Source of the DNA: Nostoc calcicola FACHB-3891
GTDB lineage: Bacteria; Cyanobacteriota; Cyanobacteriia; Cyanobacteriales; Nostocaceae
Direction of reading: 5' to 3'
Assembly: GCF_014697355.1 (NCBI RefSeq)
Contig: NZ_JACJRQ010000031.1
Location: 27,593 to 91,592 of the forward strand
DNA length: 64,000 nt
A program made the translations under genes and the position numbers. Shown here one piece after another: positions 34,109-42,950 of this stretch (position 1 is its first letter; each line of letters opens with the position of its first letter). Under the pieces are notes generated by a model. The model made no database searches and was not told the DNA's origin. It saw nothing but the letters and a program-made list of their open reading frames with translations.

Positions 34109-34699
34109 ATGACCCTTAGCCAATTTCACCCCTATCTTTCTCCAGAAGCATATCTTGAAGCTGAAAAATTTAGCCTCAATAAACATGAATATATTCAAGG
34201 GCGAATTTATGCAATGTCAGGGGCAAGTGATGCCCATGTAACAATTACCACTAATCTCATTACCCTCCTGAGAAATCATGTTCGCGGTACAGGTTGTCGC
34301 CTTTACGCTACGGACATGAAAGCTCGCATTGAATCACTAAATATTTTTTATTATCCTGATATCTTGGTTACTTACGACCAAAGAGATATAAAATTTGAAT
34401 ATTTTAAACGTTATCCCTGTTTAATTATTGAGGTTCTTTCTCCATCCACGGAAGCTTTTGACAGAGGCGATAAATTTATTGACTATCAAGAATTAGAAAC
34501 ATTACAAGAATACGTCTTAATCAGTCAAACCCGCCAACGCGTTGATTGTTTTCGTCGCAATGCTGAGGGAAGATGGGTTTTATATAGCTATAAAGAAAAT
34601 CAGGAATTACAGTTAGTCAGCCTCAACTTTGCCTGTTCCCTAACAGATATTTATGAAGATGTATCCTTTTCCGAAACTTTTAATCCTACGCAGAAATGA
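34109..34699 (+). CDS. Uma2-family PD-(D/E)XK protein
   Basis: The 196-residue protein is of DUF820/Uma2 type. It has YLEAEKFSLNKHEYIQGRIYAMSGAS (about 11-36), YPDILVTYD (catalytic Asp near 92), CLIIEVLSPSTEAFDRGDKFIDYQ (Glu and Lys of the motif, about 111-134) and LQEYVLISQ. The fold is that of restriction-like nucleases. These genes are very numerous in cyanobacteria and their biological role is not settled. It has no visible partner. A short antitoxin-like remnant overlaps its stop codon. Confidence 0.87.
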   Translation: MTLSQFHPYLSPEAYLEAEKFSLNKHEYIQGRIYAMSGASDAHVTITTNLITLLRNHVRGTGCRLYATDMKARIESLNIFYYPDILVTYDQRDIKFEYFKRYPCLIIEVLSPSTEAFDRGDKFIDYQELETLQEYVLISQTRQRVDCFRRNAEGRWVLYSYKENQELQLVSLNFACSLTDIYEDVSFSETFNPTQK

Positions 34700-34806
34700 T
34701 TGCAGCCCTCAAGCAGGATGCTGAAGATCCAGAGTATCAAGCTGAAATTGCTGCTTGGGATGGCGTTGTTGGAGATGGCATAAATATTTTTAATATTGCT
34801 TCCTGA
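34696..34806 (+). pseudogene. Antitoxin-like C-terminal fragment
   Basis: A 36-codon frame (MIAALKQDAEDPEYQAEIAA, then WDGVVGDGI) resembles the tail of a cyanobacterial antitoxin-type protein. It starts at the ATGA overlap with the Uma2 gene and runs antisense into the methyltransferase 3' end. The useful homology ends near 34782. The family assignment is from memory and tentative. Confidence 0.45.
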
Positions 34807-36035
34807 GCCACAGCTTTAACTACATTAATACTCACAGAATTTCCCAGTTGATAATAAGCCTTGTCATCATTAGTATGAAGTATAAAACTATCTGGAAAAC
34901 CTTGCAGTCTTGAGGCTTCTCGCGGAGTTAATCGGCGTACTCTCTGATTGTGATAAACTCCCAATCTATTGGCATCACTAGCAACCAACGTTACCGAAAT
35001 TTTATTTGGATCGACAAATTTATAAACTTCAAATGAAAAGTTACCAGATAGAGGTTTATATTTATCATGAATAAGTTTTAAATATTTTTTCTTAACCAAT
35101 GAATTCAAAATTCCTCCCAGATTGGGATGTTCAAAAAAACTAGCTATTTGTTCCTGAGTTAATAATTTACCATCTTGCTCTTGTCCAAATTCTTTATTCC
35201 GTCTTTTTAAAATAAAACGGTTCATCAGTTCAATTTCTTCGCCACTACACTCGCCACGCAATCCTAAATCCCACGAGTGTATAGAGTTTCCGCCCCGATA
35301 ATCAATCAGCCTGACTCCGTGTAAGCGATTTAGATCGTTATTAAATATTCGTTTCAACGCATTAACAAATTCTGGCGAACAATCATACTTTTCATCTGGA
35401 TTATCTTCTAAAATATCCGCAACAGTCACAGATTTTTTTTGTGGATAAAACAAAGATAATTGCTGAGGATTATATGAATGAGAATCTTTTGGGCCCACAT
35501 CAGAAATCAATTCAAAAGTAGGAGAAGCATTTAAAATGCCTACTAAATAAATACGGACACGATTTTGTGGTAAGCCAAAGTTTGCACTGTTGAGTAAAAA
35601 GGCATCAAAGCTATAACCTCGGTTTTGAATTTCGTGCTTAATCGTTGCTAGAGTTCGCCCTCCGTCGTGACTATAAAGCCCCCGGACATTTTCAAAAATA
35701 AAAGCTTGCGCTTTATAAATATCAAGTAATCTAGTTATTTCAAAAAATAGTGTGCCTCGCGTATCGCCAAAGCCTTCTTTTTTACCAGCATGAGAAAAAG
35801 ACTGACAAGGAAACCCAGCTAATAAAAATTCATGTTCTGGTAGTTCATCAATTAATCGAATATCACCTAAAGGTGTTTGACCAAAGTTTTTTTCATAAAC
35901 TAATCGAGCATCTGAATTAATTTCACTACTGAAAACACATTCACTTTCTATATTTAAAGAATCAGCCGCTTGTTCAAAGGCTAATCTAATTCCCCCTATT
36001 CCTGAAAATAAATCAACAAACCTAATTTTTGGCAT
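34737..36035 (-). CDS. C5-cytosine DNA methyltransferase
   Basis: The protein is 432 residues from the ATG at 36035 (MPKIRFVDLFSGIGG); an upstream ATG would start inside a palindromic repeat. It has motif I DLFSGIGGIRLAFEQA (about 8-23), motif IV LAGFPCQSFSHAGKKEGFGD (catalytic Cys near 75), motif VI FIFENVRGL, motif VIII QNRVRIYLVG, a target-recognition stretch (about 235-360) and motif X YYQLGNSVSINVV. No restriction enzyme is adjacent, so it appears to be an orphan. Its last dozen residues (MPSPTTPSQAAISA) lie antisense to an antitoxin-like remnant, so the 3' end may have been replaced. Confidence 0.92.
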   Translation of the reverse strand: MPKIRFVDLFSGIGGIRLAFEQAADSLNIESECVFSSEINSDARLVYEKNFGQTPLGDIRLIDELPEHEFLLAGFPCQSFSHAGKKEGFGDTRGTLFFEITRLLDIYKAQAFIFENVRGLYSHDGGRTLATIKHEIQNRGYSFDAFLLNSANFGLPQNRVRIYLVGILNASPTFELISDVGPKDSHSYNPQQLSLFYPQKKSVTVADILEDNPDEKYDCSPEFVNALKRIFNNDLNRLHGVRLIDYRGGNSIHSWDLGLRGECSGEEIELMNRFILKRRNKEFGQEQDGKLLTQEQIASFFEHPNLGGILNSLVKKKYLKLIHDKYKPLSGNFSFEVYKFVDPNKISVTLVASDANRLGVYHNQRVRRLTPREASRLQGFPDSFILHTNDDKAYYQLGNSVSINVVKAVAQEAILKIFMPSPTTPSQAAISA

Positions 36036-36059
36036 GTGCGTAGAATACAAATTATTATG

Positions 36060-36081
36060 GGGACACAATATATTGTGTCCC
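36060..36081. repeat. Palindrome GGGACACAATATATTGTGTCCC
   Basis: This perfect palindrome has outer TATG/CTACA flanks. It is an AT-centred member of the same family, followed by a diverged ATTCAATTGAAAACGTCTGT flank. Confidence 0.85.
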
Positions 36082-36133
36082 TACATATGTAATCTATTCA
36101 ATTGAAAACGTCTGTAAATTACTTTGTTAATTT

Positions 36134-36418
36134 CTACTTTGCTTGCACCCGCGCTTGCTTCACCATTGCAATTAGAGTTTGATGAGCATCTTCTGAGTCT
36201 GCTAAAACGCGATCGAATTGAATACGAATTGGCACATCTTCCCCATTGACTTGCGCTGTTAAATCCATGCCTTGTGCATCAATTGACAGCATTTGCGCTG
36301 CTTTTGCATCTGCGACACCACCAAAAACTTTAGCATAAAGAGCTACAGCATCAGCATGATCCTCATTCATGTGGTTGCAGATGCGCGAACTAATTTCAGT
36401 AGAAAAATCGTTAGACAT
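36134..36418 (-). CDS. DUF2470-domain protein
   Basis: The 94-residue protein (SSRICNHMNEDHADAVALYA, then MLSIDAQGMDLTAQ) is the DUF2470 domain, which in larger proteins accompanies flavin- or heme-handling domains. Here it stands alone. The conserved NHMNEDH block (about 14-20) is intact. It is cytosolic, and its role is unknown. Confidence 0.88.
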   Translation of the reverse strand: MSNDFSTEISSRICNHMNEDHADAVALYAKVFGGVADAKAAQMLSIDAQGMDLTAQVNGEDVPIRIQFDRVLADSEDAHQTLIAMVKQARVQAK

Positions 36419-36837
36419 TGTGAGATTGAAAGTCAGGTATACAGCAACGCCTTAAATTCTAGGCTAACAACTCAGATAAAATTTACTGGTTTTTAAATTG
36501 TCACAAAAACCATAGACTATGGTATGTCGCGCTCATCAGTTAACCTTATTCTTAGCTGGGATAATAATTAAAATAATTCGTAATGGGCTACGCCCCGCTA
36601 CGCTAACGTAATTCGGAATTCGTAATTACGTTTTGTAACGGGGATTTAACCCCGACACAAAACGTTCTGCCTGTAGAGGCAGGGGAATTAAACTGAACAT
36701 ACTTTGTTAAATTAAAATTAAACTTTAAATTAAAATAAAGCTTATCCAGTGTTTTTACCTGTCATTACGGAAACCAGACAGCTTAAACTGTAGCAGAAGT
36801 ATTAGCCAAAATTCCAAATTATTGCAGCCAAGAGACA
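36419..36837. other. Intergenic region with repeats (419 bp)
   Basis: No gene is seen. It has a GGCTACGCCCCGCTACGCTA-containing repeat between ATTCG arms (36573-36627), which recurs near 16498 and 54838. Then come hairpin GTTTTGT-AACGGGGATTTAACCCCG-ACAAAAC (36630-36663) and CTGCCTGTAGAGGCAG. A TTAAATTAAAATTAAAC AT-rich stretch precedes the phosphatase gene. Confidence 0.7.
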
Positions 36838-37593
36838 ATGAGTGAAACTAACCCCAGACGAATTGTAATTGGGGATGTACATGGTCACTATGAAGGTTTG
36901 ATGACATTGTTGGAGGCGATCGCCCCGACATCAGACGATCGAGTTTATTTTTTGGGAGACTTAATCGATCGCGGACCTCATAGTTCACAAGTAGTTAATT
37001 TTGTCAAGCGAAATAACTACCCGTGTTTGCTGGGAAATCATGAGCAGATGTTATTAAGCATTCTCAATGATGAAAGGACTTCCTCCCCAAGGATGCAAGC
37101 ATGGCTGTACAGCGGGGGGCAAGCGACCGTAGCCAGTTACCACGAGGCTCCAATTCCAGATGACCATTTAGATTGGTTCAAGGCTTTACCTACATATATT
37201 GACTTGGGCGATATTTGGTTAACTCATGCTGGTGTTGACCCTTCTAAGCCAGTGATAGAACAAACAGCCGATCAACTCTGCTGGATACGAGAAGAATTTC
37301 ACAGCATTTCCAAGCCTTACTTTCCTGATAAGCAAATTATCATCGGTCACACCATTACCTTTACCTTACCAGGTGTTTCTCCTGGTCAACTGGCACAAGG
37401 ACAGGGATGGCTGGACATAGATACTGGTGCTTATCATCCTCGGAGTGGCTGGTTAACTGGACTAGATATTACAAATAATTTAGTATATCAAGTTAACATT
37501 TTTAGAAATTGTCTCCGTGCCTTGCCCTTAAAAGATGTAGCGATCGCAGTTGACCCAGCCAAAATTAAAGTCGATCGACGTAATCAGAAATGA
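36838..37593 (+). CDS. PPP-family metallophosphatase (Ser/Thr phosphatase-like)
   Basis: The 251-residue protein has the full metallophosphoesterase set: VIGDVHGHYEGL (about 11-22), YFLGDLIDRGPHS (about 37-49), CLLGNHEQML (about 63-72), WLTHAGVDPS and IIGHTITF. It could be a protein phosphatase of the PrpA/PrpB type or a diadenosine tetraphosphatase; the short length fits both. It is cytosolic and a single-gene unit. Confidence 0.88.
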   Translation: MSETNPRRIVIGDVHGHYEGLMTLLEAIAPTSDDRVYFLGDLIDRGPHSSQVVNFVKRNNYPCLLGNHEQMLLSILNDERTSSPRMQAWLYSGGQATVASYHEAPIPDDHLDWFKALPTYIDLGDIWLTHAGVDPSKPVIEQTADQLCWIREEFHSISKPYFPDKQIIIGHTITFTLPGVSPGQLAQGQGWLDIDTGAYHPRSGWLTGLDITNNLVYQVNIFRNCLRALPLKDVAIAVDPAKIKVDRRNQK

Positions 37594-37745
37594 AGGGAGT
37601 AGGGAGTGGGGGAGATGAGGGGGATGAGGGAGATGAGGGAGATGGGGGAGATGGGGAGGTGGCCAGATGAGAGAGAAAGTAATTCTTCTTTCCCCCCATC
37701 TCCCCATCCCCTTATCCCCCCATCCTCTTTCCATGCCCAATACCC

Positions 37746-38624
37746 TCAAGACTTGGCTAATGGTCGAATATTGGCTCTATAACTAGCAGTATCCAAACCA
37801 TAACTTCCCTTGCTGGGTTGAGACTCAATTGCACGTTTGAGGCCAGCAATGCGATCGCTGGTTCCGGGGTGCGTACTCAAAAATGTCGGGACAGAACCAC
37901 CTTGTTTCAAAAGCTTTTGCATAAAAGAAACCATTGCAGACTGGGCATAACCAGCCCGTGTCAAAGTTCTTAATCCTCTTTTGTCGGCATCATATTCATC
38001 TTGACGACTGCGGGGACGATTCAAGGCAAGTTCTACACCAATATTTACGGCTGTGTTGCGATCTAAACCAGTTGCACTTGCCAAACCACTGGCGATCGCT
38101 TTTTGGCGCATCTGTTTAACCAAGTGTCTTCCGCCAATATGACCAATTTCATGGGCTATAACACTTGCCAGTTCCGCTTCATTATCTGCGGTTTTCAGCA
38201 AACCTGTGTGGACATATACATAGCCTCCTAGCGTGGCAAAGGCATTAATGGCATCATCTTCAACTACTTGGAAAGTATAGGGAAGATTGGGGCGATCGCT
38301 ATTAGCTGCTAAGCGCCGGCCAATTTGTTCTACATAGCTATTAACTTCAGCATTCCGGTAAAGTTTGACTTGACTGCCCAGTATTTCCTGATTAATCTGC
38401 TTGCCAATATCAGTTTCTTGGCGATCGGATATATTAGAAAGCTGAAGTACCTGAACTCCCTGCAATATCAGAGGCAAGAATTCTAAAGTTCTGCCAGGTA
38501 AGGCTGTACTCAGGCACAGACTCAAAGCAACTACCAGCGAAATTAGTGGATAAAACCAGCGACGCTGCCACATCCGGTAATTTAGAGCAAAACCTTTCCA
38601 ATTAAACTTAAACATAATCTGCAC
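37746..38624 (-). CDS. M48-family zinc metallopeptidase (secreted/periplasmic)
   Basis: The 292-residue protein has an N-terminal hydrophobic segment (WFYPLISLVVALSLCLSTALPG, about 24-45) that looks like a signal peptide. A peptidase domain follows with VIAHEIGHIGGRHLVKQM (HExxH, about 153-170) and the third ligand in RQDEYDADKRGLRTL (about 204-218). STHPGTSDRI is typical of BepA/LoiP-type peptidases in outer-membrane quality control. No TPR tail is present, unlike BepA. Confidence 0.9.
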   Translation of the reverse strand: MQIMFKFNWKGFALNYRMWQRRWFYPLISLVVALSLCLSTALPGRTLEFLPLILQGVQVLQLSNISDRQETDIGKQINQEILGSQVKLYRNAEVNSYVEQIGRRLAANSDRPNLPYTFQVVEDDAINAFATLGGYVYVHTGLLKTADNEAELASVIAHEIGHIGGRHLVKQMRQKAIASGLASATGLDRNTAVNIGVELALNRPRSRQDEYDADKRGLRTLTRAGYAQSAMVSFMQKLLKQGGSVPTFLSTHPGTSDRIAGLKRAIESQPSKGSYGLDTASYRANIRPLAKS

Positions 38625-39009
38625 TGAAGATAATTTCGGGAAAACGTAAAATGATAAGACGAATTATGAGACGGATTTAGAGTATTCTAAGTTGCATTAT
38701 TAGCTCAAAACCAAAGGGGTTGTTATACAATCACTACTTACGCAAATATACCGAACTTTAGACGGCTAACGATTCCTTCTAGAGATAGGCTTCAGCATTA
38801 GACTTTACCTTTTGGGTACATCAGTTCTAATAGGCAAAAATTTGAGGGTTAGCTGCCACCGCTCGAAACTTACGAACTCGTGATAAACTGTCGCATAAAC
38901 CCAAGCTCCAGCCGCTTTTCCTTAATTACCAAATAGGGAAAATTGCCGTTCCCCTCAAAAACATTCTTGCTACAATCAACTACTTGGCTATTACCTTGGA
39001 AAACTTTTT
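38625..39009. other. Intergenic region between divergent genes (385 bp)
   Basis: This holds the leaders of the M48 peptidase (minus) and DUF4330 gene (plus). I see no gene, no strong hairpin and none of the dispersed repeats. Confidence 0.6.
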
Positions 39010-39543
39010 ATGGCTATTTTAGATTCAAAAGGTCGTCTGTTTGGCAAAATCAACCTCCTAGATTTAGGTGCTGCGCTGGTAATTCTGCTAGTTATCTTTG
39101 GCATCTTTATCTTTCCTGGTACTTCTGGTTCTGTTGCCCAGGTCGGTGCGAAAACAGTGCCCATAGAGGTAGATTTAGTAGTTCGTGGTTTGAATGTGCG
39201 TGACCCCGAACAATTATTCAATAACGGGTTAAAAAAAGGCGGTAAAACTAATGTAATTATCCGCAATCAACCCTATGGACAGATTGAGATTAAATCAATT
39301 CAGCAATTGCCCAGAACAATCAATGTTTCTCAGCCTGATGGTTCCGTTAAAGAATTGCCAGATCCAAAAAGCAATAATTTTAGTACGGATTTACTTTTAA
39401 CTTTAGATGGCAAAGCCCAAGTCACCGAGAGTGGGCCAGTTCTTGGTAACAGTAAAGTCAAAATTGGGATGCCATTTGAGTTGGAAGGTTTTAATTACAA
39501 CTTTAATGCTACTGTCATTGATGTGAGATTACAAGACAAATAG
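39010..39543 (+). CDS. DUF4330-domain membrane-anchored protein
   Basis: The 177-residue protein (MAILDSKGRLFGKINLLDLG) has one N-terminal helix (AALVILLVIFGIFIFPG, about 21-37) and an extracytoplasmic beta-rich domain with VDLVVRGLNVRDPEQLF and VKIGMPFELEGFNY. The family is conserved in cyanobacteria and its function is unknown. It ends just before a foldback repeat that also follows the convergent hydrolase gene. Confidence 0.85.
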   Translation: MAILDSKGRLFGKINLLDLGAALVILLVIFGIFIFPGTSGSVAQVGAKTVPIEVDLVVRGLNVRDPEQLFNNGLKKGGKTNVIIRNQPYGQIEIKSIQQLPRTINVSQPDGSVKELPDPKSNNFSTDLLLTLDGKAQVTESGPVLGNSKVKIGMPFELEGFNYNFNATVIDVRLQDK

Positions 39544-39551
39544 TATTTGAG

Positions 39552-39692
39552 AGAATTCAGAATTCAGAATTCAGAATTCAGAAGGGTTTGATACCAAGCT
39601 GAATCAGCTAAAAAAATCAATAATTCATAGGGCGTTTCATTTTCTAATTCAAGCTTGATTCTGAATTCTGACTCCTGAATTCTGAATTCTTA
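39552..39692. repeat. Foldback element, copy E (between convergent genes)
   Basis: The left arm is four GAATTCA words and the right arm is GATTCTGAATTCTGACTCC plus TGAATTCTGAATTC. They complement over about 30 nt with a loop of about 70 nt. It could serve as a two-way terminator for the DUF4330 and hydrolase genes. Confidence 0.85.
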
Positions 39693-39694
39693 GA

Positions 39695-40591
39695 TTAATT
39701 CAGCAACGGCAAAAATCGGCGAATTAACCCAATTGTGACTGCTGGCAATTCCAACTGCGGTGTTAAACCCACATCTTCCAATTGTTGAAAAAACTGGATT
39801 GCTTGGGGATTGATTTCGGCGAGGCGGCGACCAATTGAAGGCCCTGTAAATTGGGATTTCTGTCCCCAAATTATGGCGGTGGGAGTAGTCAATTGTTGAA
39901 TATAAAGCGATAAATCAAAGCATAAATCTCCACGTACAAAAGACAGTGCTGCATACTCAGCATTGGGCTGTTGGGCGGATTCTAGATAAGCATCTACAAT
40001 TTCTTGGTAGACTCGATTAGACTGAGCAAATTGTCGTTGCTCTAAGAAGCCGCGAATACCTCCACTGGTAGCAACTCCAGTACTGTATAGCACGCGGTCA
40101 ATAATGGGAACACTGACTAACTGAGCAAAAAAGCTGCGGGAGTAGTCTTCGCCAAAGTCAGAAAGTCCGGCGGGAGTAGTGAGAATTAAAGACTTAAATA
40201 ATTCCGGATGAGCGATCGCTACTCTAATTGTAAATGCTGCGGTCAAAGAAGAGGCGATGGTTGTTACTGGCCCAGTACAAGTTTGTTGTAAAAACTCCCG
40301 AATCGTTGTCAAATAATCGTCAATTTTATAACTACGTGCTGGATGCTCGGATCTACCCCAGCCGATTAAATCTGGCGCAATAACCCGATATTCAGCAGCA
40401 AAAGCCGGATACACTTTCGACCACTCATAAGCAGAAGACCCGCCGCCAAAGCCGTGCAGAAACACCAAAGTTTCCCGGTCATCTTTGGTAGTTACATCTT
40501 TTTGCCAAGGCGATCCAGCGGCAGTATAATAAACAATTTTACCTAATGAGGTAATTACGGAGCGTTGTTCAAATCCTACGGGCTGAAACAT
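39695..40591 (-). CDS. Alpha/beta-hydrolase fold protein with degenerate active site
   Basis: The 298-residue protein has the fold's oxyanion region LVFLHGFGGGSSAYEWSK (about 43-60) and APDLIGWGRSEHP (about 73-85). The nucleophile elbow reads TTIASSLTAAF (about 109-119), where GxSxG is usual. The C-terminal catalytic His position reads GLTPQLELP, with no His. It may be a non-catalytic or altered member. The family is conserved in cyanobacteria. It is probably cytosolic. Confidence 0.75.
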   Translation of the reverse strand: MFQPVGFEQRSVITSLGKIVYYTAAGSPWQKDVTTKDDRETLVFLHGFGGGSSAYEWSKVYPAFAAEYRVIAPDLIGWGRSEHPARSYKIDDYLTTIREFLQQTCTGPVTTIASSLTAAFTIRVAIAHPELFKSLILTTPAGLSDFGEDYSRSFFAQLVSVPIIDRVLYSTGVATSGGIRGFLEQRQFAQSNRVYQEIVDAYLESAQQPNAEYAALSFVRGDLCFDLSLYIQQLTTPTAIIWGQKSQFTGPSIGRRLAEINPQAIQFFQQLEDVGLTPQLELPAVTIGLIRRFLPLLN

Positions 40592-41113
40592 AAATATTTT
40601 TCTTCACTCTAATGATTAACTAACACTGGTAACAGGAAGGACGCGGGGACGCGGGGATGCGGTGACGCAGGGACACGGTGACGCGGGGATACGGAAAAAT
40701 TACTCTCCGCGTCCCCGCGTCTCCCACTCTCCGCGTCTCTTACTTCCTGCGTCTCCTACAGAGCATCTTTATTTTTATTATCGGTGAACCAGCTACTTCA
40801 GGACTTCTGGCCAGCGTCAGATTAAGTAGATGTAAAACTACTGAATTAGTTGTAAAGATTTGGTGTTTATTTTTTCATACTCAACAATAAACTAACGTTG
40901 TAATTACTGTGTTTCAAGGATTATAAGTGGTAGCGAGTATCACTATAGACATGAATATAGATGAGTTATTTATGGTACTCTATGAAGAAACTGATAAATA
41001 ATTTTGAGCGTCAAGTATAGTCAAAACGCTGATTTTAATAAGCTATTCATTCTAGTTCTACATCTAAAAAGAATAGCTTTTGATATATTACTAATCTAAT
41101 TATTCTCTAGGTA
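40592..41113. other. Intergenic region with GC-rich inverted repeat (522 bp)
   Basis: Tandem ACGCGGGGAC-like words (40638-40694) are followed by the complementary CTCCGCGTCCCCGCGTCTCC run (40706-40758). Together they could form a long imperfect hairpin. The rest is AT-rich and should contain the promoter of the gene at 41114. No gene is seen. Confidence 0.7.
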
Positions 41114-41716
41114 ATGGTAAGGCGGAATGTCATGGTAAAGCAGGCTACTCTTCAATCAAATAAAGCACTAAGGATTGAAGACCCTAAATTTGCGCTTGAC
41201 AACTTTAATATACAAAACCAAATTACGGCATCATCTCGCCGCGATCGCATCGACCCAGCCATTGACCTTGCCAAGCTGAGTATACCTACTTGTATTTGTT
41301 TAGACTTGGAAGAGTTGAAGTGTTTTGAAGTAGTAGAGCGCCAGTATGAACAATGGGGAGTCATTTTTCATAATTCTCTAGCAATACAGCCATCAAATCC
41401 AGCATTTCCCAGCCATTCAGGGCTGACAGTCTTAATGGGAGCGCCCAAAAGCGGATTTTTAGAAGCTACTTTCTTGCGTCCTGTGAACTCAGTTAGTGCC
41501 TATGTCACTAGTTCCCAGCGACTGGTGCTTTCCGCTTACGATGGCGATCGCCAACTCCTTGGACAAACTGTACTACCAGGCGCTAATCTTGCCAATTCTG
41601 ACTCCGCAATTTCCCCCAATACGTTATTATCTATAACTGGGAATCACATCTACAGCGTTACCTTCTGTGCTTTTGACGGTCAATTCATCCTTGATGACTT
41701 TCGTTTTTGTCTCTAA
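41114..41716 (+). CDS. Conserved hypothetical, beta-sandwich-like protein
   Basis: The family is not recognised with certainty. The protein is 200 residues with no signal peptide. A second ATG at 41132 with AAGGCGG upstream is an equally good start. The C-terminal two thirds (WGVIFHNSLAIQPSNPAFPS, GFLEATFLRPVNSVSAYVTS, LVLSAYDGDRQLLGQ, FILDDFRF) resemble the repeated strands of secreted jelly-roll domains found in PEP-CTERM-type proteins. Here the export signals and sorting tail are missing. It is a single gene with its own leader. Confidence 0.65.
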   Translation: MVRRNVMVKQATLQSNKALRIEDPKFALDNFNIQNQITASSRRDRIDPAIDLAKLSIPTCICLDLEELKCFEVVERQYEQWGVIFHNSLAIQPSNPAFPSHSGLTVLMGAPKSGFLEATFLRPVNSVSAYVTSSQRLVLSAYDGDRQLLGQTVLPGANLANSDSAISPNTLLSITGNHIYSVTFCAFDGQFILDDFRFCL

Positions 41717-42084
41717 AACGGAAACGTTAAAAACTCAGTAGTAAAATTAAGCTTACTCGTCCGAGTCCGCGTATTCTTTTAGATAATCGCAACAATTCGC
41801 CGATAATATAATATTGTTCATGGATCTCCCCAAGGGTAGAAACTAGGGTGCGATTTCTAATATCCTGGTATTTTTACCAATTCGGGATGCTTGCTGCTTT
41901 CTTCGTCTCTAATAAAACTTCTACAATAGACTTCTTGCATAAGTCGGGAAAAGGGGAAGGGGGAAGGGGAAAAAGTTCTGTATTGTTCCCTTCCCCTTTA
42001 ACCTTTACCCTTTTCCCCCCTGTTGCAAAAAGCATTTTTGCAAGAGGTCTAATAGGTAATTTCGTAATCAAGTAGGTAAACATC
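41717..42084. other. Intergenic region with purine/pyrimidine inverted repeat (368 bp)
   Basis: AAAAGGGGAAGGGGGAAGGG (41948-41969) and CCCTTCCCCTTT (41989-42000), followed by CCCTTTTCCCCCC, form complementary arms. TTGCAAAAAGCATTTTTGCAA (42024-42044) is a separate hairpin. AT-rich TATAATATTG near 41809 may be a promoter element but is weakly supported. Confidence 0.65.
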
Positions 42085-42852
42085 GTGGCACAGGCTTCGT
42101 CTTCTTGGCAGCAATTGATCGAGCAGATCCCCAGCTGGTCGCTTCCAAAGTTCAAGATAGGAGGAAGCTCAAAACAACAAACATTTAAACGCTTCTGTGG
42201 ACCTGGAGGCTTTCTTGGGTTCCTGACAATCGTCGTTGCTATGCTGTTGTGGAACTGGAAACTCCTATTAGCTTTGTTAATTGGCATTGGAGTAATGGTA
42301 TTGGTTTACTCAATGCAAGAGTGGGACTGGCAATTGCGCTGGTCTAAAATACATGAGTTTTTAAACAGTTCAAGCCGTCGGTTAGTTTTAGCAGTCCTCA
42401 GTGGTGGTGTTGCTACTGTCAGCACTTACATGGCGGCTGCAATTTGGGTTGACTCTCACAGCCAATGGATTGCTGCTGGTGCGATCGCCCAAGGCGTGGG
42501 AACCCTATTAACTTTAATTTTATTGGTATGGCAACTTGTCAACTTTTACGGCAATCGAGAAGAAGACCACCTCGATCGGTTGTTAGTCAATTTAACAGAA
42601 AAAGATCCATTAAAGCGGTTAATTGCCCTGCGTCAACTCACTAAATTAATCACCCGTAAGCGAGTTGATTCTTCAGCGCAGCAAGATGTAGTCGAATGCT
42701 TGCAACTCCTACTGAGTCGAGAGGAGGAAGTTGTAATTCGAGAGGCAGCTTTTAAGAGCTTGCAAGCCTGCGATCGCCTACAACTACTACCACCCAAAAC
42801 AGCCAAAACTTTCATCCCCATATCAGCAAAACTCAAACACCGCGTTTATTAG
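42085..42852 (+). CDS. Membrane protein with C-terminal HEAT/armadillo-like region
   Basis: The 255-residue protein starts at GTG (42085) with AGTAGG upstream. It has four hydrophobic segments: FLGFLTIVVAMLLWNW and LLLALLIGIGVMVLVY (about 43-78), LVLAVLSGGVATVSTYMAAAI (about 99-119) and IAQGVGTLLTLILLVWQLV (about 133-151). A helical cytosolic tail (DPLKRLIALRQLTKLI; EEEVVIREAAFKSLQAC) looks like HEAT repeats. Function is unknown. It seems conserved in cyanobacteria. Confidence 0.75.
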   Translation: MAQASSSWQQLIEQIPSWSLPKFKIGGSSKQQTFKRFCGPGGFLGFLTIVVAMLLWNWKLLLALLIGIGVMVLVYSMQEWDWQLRWSKIHEFLNSSSRRLVLAVLSGGVATVSTYMAAAIWVDSHSQWIAAGAIAQGVGTLLTLILLVWQLVNFYGNREEDHLDRLLVNLTEKDPLKRLIALRQLTKLITRKRVDSSAQQDVVECLQLLLSREEEVVIREAAFKSLQACDRLQLLPPKTAKTFIPISAKLKHRVY

Positions 42853-42950
42853 TCATTGGTCATTGGTCATTGGGAGTGCTGAGTTAGGAGTTAGGAGTTA
42901 GGAGTTAGGAGTTATTCTCAGTCTCCCTCCCCATGCCCCATGCCCCATTA

